Of a stretch of 12,288 nt of DNA, positions 7,847 through 12,288 are shown one piece after another. The position numbers and the translations under genes were made by a program. The stretch is from assembly GCA_030693105.1 (NCBI GenBank), contig JAUYBK010000139.1, forward strand, positions 1-12,288, read 5' to 3'. The stretch comes from Methanobacteriaceae archaeon (GTDB lineage: Archaea; Methanobacteriota; Methanobacteria; Methanobacteriales; Methanobacteriaceae). The number at the start of each line of letters is the position of its first letter. Position 1 is the first letter of the stretch. The notes beneath the pieces were generated by a model. It was not told the origin of the DNA and did not search any database. It saw only the letters and a program-made list of their open reading frames with translations.

Positions 7847-7854
7847 CTTTATAA
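7847..7854 (-). promoter_or_regulatory. Candidate TATA box for the phospholipase-like gene
   Basis: TTATAAAG on the minus strand, about 50 bases before the ATG. Transcription starting some 25 bases downstream would leave a leader of about 24 bases with no ribosome binding site. A second TATA-like tract (7871-7884) lies further upstream and could be used instead. Confidence 0.4.
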
Positions 7855-7903
7855 CTGTTTTAGTTAAACAGGTATAAATATATCGGTTGAAATGTTTTGA
7901 GAC

Positions 7904-8629
7904 TCAATTTCCCTTTTCTTCATCGGCAGAATCTGTAAATCCGATTTCGGCTTCCAATTCTTCAACTATGGTGGGCTCTTTTCCCTCTTTTTCTGCCTTT
8001 TTTATGAGCCAAACCCCTATGAGAGCCCCTAAGAGGGCTCCGAAAAGGTTAGCCCAGAGGTCTTCCATGGTATCATTAAGGGGCGGTGCAAGATTAGAAC
8101 CCTGAGTAAGGCCAGTGGGGAGCCATTGCCCTATCAAGGGGTACAGGATCTGGTCGTAGAAATATTCAGACATCTCCAGGGCCGCACCCACGCCCATGAC
8201 CACCATGACGATGATGGCAAACATGACCCCTAAGCTGGCCTTCAGCCGTCCCAGGGCGTAAAAGGTGTAGATGATCATCATCCCAATGAGACCCAGGACG
8301 GCTGGGACCAGGATGTGCATGAATTTATCATAATAATCGAAACGGGTGTAAAAACTGTTGGCATCGGCCAGTATCAGCTCTAAAAACACCACCAGTAAGA
8401 ATAAAATCTCTATTTCCACCGGAATGTGACATACCCGGTTGGCAGTGGCATAACGTGGCCAAGTGATAATGGCCAGGGCTATAAAAGCCAGCACCCCAAA
8501 AAAAACCTCTCCAACCAGGATAGCAGATACTGCTCCAACTATCAGGATAATGCGCAGGAACCATTTTAAATATCGTTTCCAAGGTTTTATTTTGCCAAAT
8601 TCAGGGGTTGTAGTGCAAGATTTATTCAT
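7904..8629 (-). CDS. YjdF/DUF2238-like multi-pass membrane protein, 241 aa
   Basis: Six hydrophobic segments are visible at about 22-40, 42-57, 73-89, 105-125, 133-151 and 192-209. Between them lie conserved polar motifs of the DUF2238 (YjdF) membrane family: YYDKFMH with D101 and H105 before helix four, E152 and E155 after helix five, and NDTMEDLWANLFGALLG with D186, D190 and N194 leading into the last helix. The last block also resembles VanZ-like proteins. Clustered Asp, Glu and His at the membrane face suggest a metal or proton site, but no biochemical function is established. The C-terminal 30 residues are highly acidic and probably cytoplasmic. AAGGTGG lies seven bases before the ATG. 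A palindromic TATA box and an operator-like palindrome lie just upstream, in the space shared with the divergent DUF429 gene. Confidence 0.78.
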   Translation of the reverse strand: MNKSCTTTPEFGKIKPWKRYLKWFLRIILIVGAVSAILVGEVFFGVLAFIALAIITWPRYATANRVCHIPVEIEILFLLVVFLELILADANSFYTRFDYYDKFMHILVPAVLGLIGMMIIYTFYALGRLKASLGVMFAIIVMVVMGVGAALEMSEYFYDQILYPLIGQWLPTGLTQGSNLAPPLNDTMEDLWANLFGALLGALIGVWLIKKAEKEGKEPTIVEELEAEIGFTDSADEEKGN

Positions 8630-8636
8630 TTAATTT

Positions 8637-8643
8637 CCACCTT
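8637..8643 (-). promoter_or_regulatory. Ribosome binding site of the YjdF-like gene
   Basis: AAGGTGG on the minus strand with seven bases to the ATG at 8629. This is among the clearest Shine-Dalgarno matches in the window. Confidence 0.65.
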
Positions 8644-8661
8644 AGGCTGATCAAATTAGTA

Positions 8662-8673
8662 TTAGTATACTAA
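8662..8673. promoter_or_regulatory. Operator-like palindrome TTAGTATACTAA
   Basis: A perfect 12-base palindrome lies two bases from the palindromic TATA box, in the 105-base space between divergent genes. An extra half-site TTAGTA sits just to its left (8657-8662). For the minus-strand gene it lies near the predicted transcription start, where a bound dimer would block initiation. No known regulator is assigned. Confidence 0.45.
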
Positions 8674-8675
8674 CC

Positions 8676-8685
8676 TTTTATAAAA
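8676..8685. promoter_or_regulatory. Palindromic TATA box TTTTATAAAA, possibly bidirectional
   Basis: A symmetric TATA box lies between divergently oriented genes. On the minus strand it would start transcription near 8652, giving a leader of about 22 bases carrying AAGGTGG. On the plus strand it would start near 8710, about 25 bases before the DUF429 start. Both distances fit archaeal promoters, so one box could serve both genes. Confidence 0.5.
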
Positions 8686-8734
8686 TCTGATATTAAATTT
8701 TGTTAAATTGACCACTTTATTAAGAGCATGAAAA

Positions 8735-9313
8735 ATGTGCATAATGGGAATAGACCTATCAGGCAAGGAAGAGAATCCCAGTGGCATCTGCATCTTGAGA
8801 GGGGTTGAAATTCTCTTTGAAACTTGTTTTACCGATGATGAAATCATTGAAACTGTTGAAAATTTCAATCCTCGGTTGATTGTAATTGACGCTCCATTAT
8901 CACTTCCCAGAGGCCGTTGCTGCTTGGAAAAGGAATGTGGATGTGCATCCGGAGGACATTTCCACCTATGCGAAGTAGAAATACGTCGTTATGGGCCGGT
9001 TCTGCCAGTTACCTTTCACGGTATGAAGATGTTAACCATGAAAGGTCTGTCCCTTAATGAAAAACTGAAAGGTTAACCGTTGATGGAAACTCATCCCCGT
9101 ACAGTTCAGAAAATCCTTGGAATTAAAGATGTAAACCACTATGTAAATCAGAATTACACTGTTCCCGGCAATCCCACCGAACATGAGTTAGACGCGTTCC
9201 TGGCTGCCTTTACAGGCCTTTTATGCCTGGATGATTGTTACATGGAATTAGAAAATCCAGAAGAAGGTAGTATTATTCTTCCTGGAACGGATTGTCTAAA
9301 ACAGTTTTTATAG
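8735..9313 (+). pseudogene. DUF429 family protein interrupted by an in-frame TAA
   Basis: The first part (8735-9073, 113 residues) opens with the DUF429 start IMGIDLSGKEENPSG. It continues with the acidic IVIDAPLSLPRG motif, a Cys/His cluster (CCLEKECGC, then HFHLC) and the conserved PVTFHGMKMLT. It ends at KLKG before a TAA at 9074-9076. The same frame resumes at once with METHPRTVQKILGI, followed by EHELDAFLAAFTGLL, which is the family's C-terminal part. No frameshift is needed: one base change (TAC or TAT to TAA) would explain the loss, since a Tyr is common at this point (GY before the E-x-H/Y-P motif). DUF429 proteins have an RNase H-like fold and are predicted nucleases, with function unproven. 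TTG at 9080 or ATG at 9083 could restart translation, but no ribosome binding site precedes either. Confidence 0.8.
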
Positions 9314-9847
9314 ATAATTATTGTATGTCTCAGAAACTAGGTCGGCATCATCCTTAAGGGACTCATTTCCTGACCGGATCAATTTTATGGTAATCTTTTT
9401 GTTAAGTGGAGTGTCCGCTGTGAGCATTTCAACCTGTTTAGTGAGCAATTGGAAATCTTCGCTATGGAACTGGTCTGTGCCGGTGGTTGCAAATACCCCT
9501 AACTTCACTTCCTTTGGCAATCTTAGTGGTTTGAAGTAGGATTCGATGGATTTGGTTAATTTTCCGAAATACATGGGGCCGCCAGCGATAACCACGTCAT
9601 AGCCTGATGTGTTGGTGGCATCTGCACTCCTAACACCGGCTAATTTAACATCATTATCCCTGGATTGCAGTTCACTGGCAATATCATTGGCTGCAGTTCT
9701 TGCCATTCCTGAAATGCCCGGGTTATACACGACTAATGCATTACCCTTGACATTTCCAGTTGGATGTATCGATTTTGCACTCGAAGCAGTACAACTCATT
9801 AAATCCAGAAATATGAAAGCCGGGGGAACAAATACTATCACAATCAA
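9308..9847 (-). CDS. Membrane-anchored flavodoxin-like protein, 179 aa
   Basis: After a hydrophobic N-terminus (VIVFVPPAFIFL) comes a flavodoxin fold. ALVVYNPGISGMARTAANDI at 37-56 is the first strand, the phosphate-binding loop region and the first helix. YDVVIAGGPMYFGKLTKSI at 83-101 is the central strand and flavin-facing loop, and KLGVFATTG at 115-123 is the next strand. An FMN-dependent electron-transfer role at the membrane is inferred. The best available starts are TTG at 9847 or GTG at 9841, with an in-frame TAG at 9854-9856. A neighbouring frame just upstream encodes ITILGLIIVLF and would complete a normal membrane anchor if the run of five T at 9846-9850 were four. The true N-terminus may thus be frameshifted. 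LMSC at 16-19 weakly resembles a lipobox. Its stop overlaps the end of the DUF429 gene. Confidence 0.75.
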   Translation of the reverse strand: MIVIVFVPPAFIFLDLMSCTASSAKSIHPTGNVKGNALVVYNPGISGMARTAANDIASELQSRDNDVKLAGVRSADATNTSGYDVVIAGGPMYFGKLTKSIESYFKPLRLPKEVKLGVFATTGTDQFHSEDFQLLTKQVEMLTADTPLNKKITIKLIRSGNESLKDDADLVSETYNNYL

Positions 9848-9883
9848 AAAGAACTATAATCAATCCAAGGATGGTTATCAGAT

Positions 9884-9893
9884 CCTTTTATAG
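9884..9893 (-). promoter_or_regulatory. Candidate TATA box for the flavodoxin-like gene
   Basis: CTATAAAAGG on the minus strand, about 40 bases before the TTG start. The same bases also resemble a ribosome binding site (AAAGGA) placed before the upstream hydrophobic frame, so the two readings conflict. Confidence 0.3.
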
Positions 9894-10037
9894 ATTCCTC
9901 CAGAATTCAGAATGTATACCTAGTCTATTGTTTTTTTCAATTAGATAAATTTTAGTAAATCTTTGATTACAAGTCAAAAAATAATCTTAAGGGTAATACA
10001 CCTCCTATCAAATCGTTTAATAGTTAAAATGGAGATC

Positions 10038-10055
10038 ACTAAGCGGATGCTTAGT
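10038..10055. repeat. Perfect 7-bp inverted repeat with a 4-base loop
   Basis: ACTAAGC, then GGAT, then GCTTAGT. As RNA this would form a seven-pair stem. It is not followed by a T-run on the plus strand, so a terminator role is weak. It could equally be a protein-binding site. Confidence 0.5.
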
Positions 10056-10433
10056 AGATAATGAATATTATGTTGTCTGGACACTTATACGATCTGGTTA
10101 GTTTTTTATACTTAAAAGGATACTGAAATAATTCTATTTGTCAAATATTAACAAAATACCAGCAGAATTCTATGAAATTTCATGATATCTTACTGAAAAT
10201 TTAAACAAATTTTTATTATCTTATCCCTTCACAATTCATAAGCAATTACAACAGGATTTTCGTTAACATTCTCAACAAATTCTTTAATAATTCGTCCTCA
10301 TTTTAAACCGTCTCTACAAAATCAGACAATGAATTTTAGTTGAGAATACCTTTTTGATGAGTTTAAAGTAAACTTACACTAGTCAGACTAATTTGAATCC
10401 TTTTCCTCAATGCCAAAATCTTTAAATCGGTAA

Positions 10434-10458
10434 ATTTATTATTCTCCAATGTTATATT
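10434..10458 (+). promoter_or_regulatory. Candidate promoter upstream of the small ORF and katG
   Basis: Two TATA-like tracts, TTTATTAT (10434-10441) and TTATATT (10452-10458), precede the ATG at 10486. The first would place the transcript start near 10465. Composition is so AT-rich here that the choice between them is uncertain. Confidence 0.3.
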
Positions 10459-10475
10459 AAAATAAAAAATAATAA

Positions 10476-10481
10476 GAAGGA
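10476..10481 (+). promoter_or_regulatory. Ribosome binding site before the damaged leader ORF
   Basis: GAAGGA followed after four bases by ATG at 10486. The site is well formed, indicating that a gene was translated from here even though the frame now breaks quickly. Confidence 0.5.
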
Positions 10482-10485
10482 ATTT

Positions 10486-10673
10486 ATGAAAAAAGACAAC
10501 TCTCAATCAACAAAAACGTCTTGAAAGAGTGCAGAGCTTTATGGACCACGATTCTATGCCGATAGAGAAAAAAGATGTGAATCTCTGAGAACCGAACGAA
10601 TATCGCAACTTGATTATGAGAAGGTTTTGTAAAATTTAAAATAGATGAATTAGAACCGAATAAAAGAGAGTGA
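10486..10673 (+). pseudogene. Damaged small gene directly upstream of katG
   Basis: From the ATG the direct frame gives only MKKDNSQSTKTS and then TGA. If the run of six A after the ATG were five, the frame would read MKKTTLNQQKRLERV, then QSFMDHDSMPIEKKDVNL, a TGA at 10586-10588, and EPNEYRNLIMRR. A further shift near 10620 gives EGFVKFKIDELEPNKRE and a TGA at 10671-10673. Joined, this is a charged, largely helical protein of about 62 residues ending six bases before the katG ATG, as expected for the first gene of an operon. No family is recognised, so a regulatory role cannot be claimed. One indel at each end and a stop in the middle make it non-functional as read. The join rests on protein-like composition alone. 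Confidence 0.4.
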
Positions 10674-10679
10674 AAAATT

Positions 10680-12288
10680 ATGGATAAAAATAGCAAACAA
10701 ACTACCAGCAGTGGCACGAAGAACCTTGACTGGTGGCCAAACCAGTTGAATCTCGACATCCTGCGCCAGCATTCCTCGAAGTCCAATCCGATGGGCGAGG
10801 GTTTCAACTACGCTAAAGAATTCAAGAGTCTCAACTTCGAGACCCTGAAGAAGGACCTCCATGAACTGATGACGAAGTCACAGGACTGGTGGCCGGCGGA
10901 CTTTGGCCACTATGGACCTTTATTCATCCGCATGTCTTGGCACAGCGCCGGCACGTACCGCATCGGCGACGGCCGCGGCGGCGCAGGCCGCTGCAGCCAG
11001 CTTTTCCCGCCTCTCAACAGCTGGCCAGACAACGCCAACCTCGATAAGGCTCGTCGGCTGCTCTGGCCCATCAAGCAGAAGTACGGCCGGAAAATTTCCT
11101 GGGCCGACCTGATGATTCTCACTGGCAATGTCGCCTTGGAATCGATGGGTTTCAAGACCTTCGGTTTCGGTGGGGGGCGTGAGGATATCTGGGAACCTGA
11201 AAAGGAGATATATTGGGGTTCTGAGAAAGAATGGCTTACCGATGAACGTCATACCGGTGACCGGGAACTGGAGAACCCCCTCGCCGCCCTGGAGATGGGC
11301 TTGATTTATGTGAACCCGGAAGGCCCCGACGGCGAGCCAGACCCCATCGCTGCGGCCCATGATATCCGAGAAAGCTTTGCTCGCATGGCCATGAACGACG
11401 AAGAGACCGTGGCCCTCATTGCAGGTGGCCACGCCTTCGGCAAATCCCACGGTGCTGGTGATCCCTCACTGGTGGGTCCGGAACCGGAAGCGGCTCCCAT
11501 CGAGGAGCAGGGCCTGGGCTGGAAGAGCAGCTTCGGCACGGGCAAAGGTAACGACACCATTACCGGCGGCCCGGAACTTATCTGGACCAACACCCCCACC
11601 AAGTGGGACAACAACTTCCTCCGGATCTTATTTGAATTTGAATGGGAGCTGGAGAAGAGCCCGGCTGGTGCCTACCAGTGGAAGCCCCAGGGTGAGGCAG
11701 GCGCAGATACCGTGCCGGATCCTCACTACCCGTCAAAACGTCGAACCCCCGGCATGCTGACCACCGACCTCTCTTTGCGGTTCGACCCTGTCTACGAAAA
11801 GATCTCACGACGTTTCTTGGAAAATCCGGATCAGCTTGCGGACGAGTTCGCTCGCGCGTGGTTCAAGCTGACCCACCGCGACATGGGCCCGCGGACACGC
11901 TATATCGGCCCGGAGGTACCGGAAGAGGAGCTCATCTGGCAGGACCCCATCCCGGCAGTCGATCACGAACTGATTGATGAAGAAGACATCACCACCCTTA
12001 AGGGCAGGATATTGGCTTCTGGCCTGTCAGTTTCAGAGCTGGTTTCGACCGCCTGGGCCTCGGCGTCCACCTTCCGCGGCTCCGACAAGCGTGGCGGTGC
12101 CAATGGTGCCCGCATTCGCCTGCCACCGCAGAAGGAGTGGGAAGTCAACCAACCAGCCCAGCTAGCCAGAGTACTCGAGAAGCTCGAGGGCATCCGGAAA
12201 GAATTTAACGAAACCCAGTCGGGCGGCAAGCAGGTCTCGCTGGCAGATCTGATCGTTTTGGCTGGTTGCGCGGGTGTTGAGCAGGCTG
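10680..12288 (+). CDS. katG: Catalase-peroxidase KatG, 3' end beyond the window
   Basis: The bifunctional haem enzyme removes hydrogen peroxide by catalase and peroxidase reactions. 536 codons are open to the window edge, covering the whole N-terminal haem domain and the start of the C-terminal domain. Distal residues are R84, W87 and H88 in RMSWHSAGTYR. The Met-Tyr-Trp adduct needed for catalase activity is complete (W87, Y210, M236). The proximal set is H251 in GGHAFGKSHG, W302 and D363, and the mobile arginine is R400. The position matching Ser315 of Mycobacterium tuberculosis KatG is Gly296. There is no signal peptide, so it is cytoplasmic. Only a weak GAGAGTGA precedes the ATG. The gene is strikingly GC-rich (39 of 60 bases at 11281-11340, against 11 of 60 at 10441-10500), pointing to horizontal transfer. 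Usual length is about 720-740 residues, so roughly 190-200 are missing to the right. Confidence 0.96.
   Translation, partial: MDKNSKQTTSSGTKNLDWWPNQLNLDILRQHSSKSNPMGEGFNYAKEFKSLNFETLKKDLHELMTKSQDWWPADFGHYGPLFIRMSWHSAGTYRIGDGRGGAGRCSQLFPPLNSWPDNANLDKARRLLWPIKQKYGRKISWADLMILTGNVALESMGFKTFGFGGGREDIWEPEKEIYWGSEKEWLTDERHTGDRELENPLAALEMGLIYVNPEGPDGEPDPIAAAHDIRESFARMAMNDEETVALIAGGHAFGKSHGAGDPSLVGPEPEAAPIEEQGLGWKSSFGTGKGNDTITGGPELIWTNTPTKWDNNFLRILFEFEWELEKSPAGAYQWKPQGEAGADTVPDPHYPSKRRTPGMLTTDLSLRFDPVYEKISRRFLENPDQLADEFARAWFKLTHRDMGPRTRYIGPEVPEEELIWQDPIPAVDHELIDEEDITTLKGRILASGLSVSELVSTAWASASTFRGSDKRGGANGARIRLPPQKEWEVNQPAQLARVLEKLEGIRKEFNETQSGGKQVSLADLIVLAGCAGVEQA

Larger units (their letters stand above)
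9901..10485. other. AT-rich intergenic stretch, probably decayed coding DNA
   Basis: Nearly 600 bases with no intact gene on either strand. It holds a perfect hairpin (10038-10055), an isolated strong ribosome-binding-like AGGAGGTG on the minus strand (9999-10006) with no start codon after it, and a short minus-strand frame (10229-10297) reading IIKEFVENVNENPVVIAYEL then stop, which looks like a protein C-terminus. TATA-like tracts near 10434-10442 and 10452-10458 may drive the downstream small ORF and katG. Confidence 0.45.

Noticed and set aside
10522..10588. TGA codons in the pre-katG ORF read as selenocysteine
   Set aside because: No selenocysteine insertion hairpin is evident, the frame must shift anyway, and no selenoprotein family matches.
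10903..12229. Several open frames antisense to katG or in its other frames
   Set aside because: They are by-products of GC-rich codons in a clearly coding katG. Their translations are low-complexity Pro/Ser/Arg/Ala-rich with no family match.
9308..12288. Flavodoxin-like gene and katG as one redox operon
   Set aside because: They lie on opposite strands, some 800 bases apart, with very different base composition.
1..12288. CRISPR arrays, transposases, integrase attachment sites, tRNA or rRNA genes
   Set aside because: No regularly spaced repeats, no transposase or integrase motifs, no terminal inverted repeats around katG within the window, and no tRNA cloverleaf or rRNA-like segment was seen by eye.

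Overview
The window looks like chromosomal DNA of a methanogenic archaeon, most likely of the Methanobacterium type. This is inferred from an AT-rich background, archaeal TATA-like boxes, Shine-Dalgarno sites of the GGTG type, and gene families common there: a large U32 protein, a MutS-related ATPase with an N-terminal helix-hairpin-helix, a double PRC-barrel protein and a DUF429 protein. No RNA gene, insertion sequence or CRISPR array was found.

Layout: 1-367 holds two damaged small genes. A long intact U32 gene (399-2966, +) follows, converging on a TauE/SafE permease gene (2982-3809, -). From 3998 to about 4356 lies a decayed response-regulator receiver gene, then about 350 bases with no recognisable gene. 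An intact MutS-family gene (4715-6604, +) starts at GTG behind a good ribosome binding site. Three genes on the minus strand follow: a PRC-barrel protein (6631-7137), a small secreted protein with the zinc-ligand pattern of phospholipase C (7212-7799) and a YjdF/DUF2238-like membrane protein (7904-8629). The last diverges from a DUF429 gene (8735-9313, +) that carries an in-frame TAA. That gene overlaps tail-to-tail with a membrane-anchored flavodoxin-like gene (9308-9847, -). An AT-rich stretch with few signals (9848-10485) leads to a damaged small ORF and then a catalase-peroxidase gene, katG (10680 to the window end, incomplete).

Two themes stand out. First, katG is far more GC-rich than everything before it, and the change falls within its first codons. 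This fits acquisition by horizontal transfer, giving a strict anaerobe a peroxide-removing enzyme. Second, the short genes carry many lesions (stop codons and frameshifts) while the two longest genes are intact. This suggests true gene decay, although assembly errors must be excluded. The genes are mostly single housekeeping or accessory units, and no convincing new multi-gene system is visible. The most interesting items are the compact zinc phospholipase-like protein, the KatG import with its damaged leader gene, and a palindromic operator-like site between 8629 and 8735.
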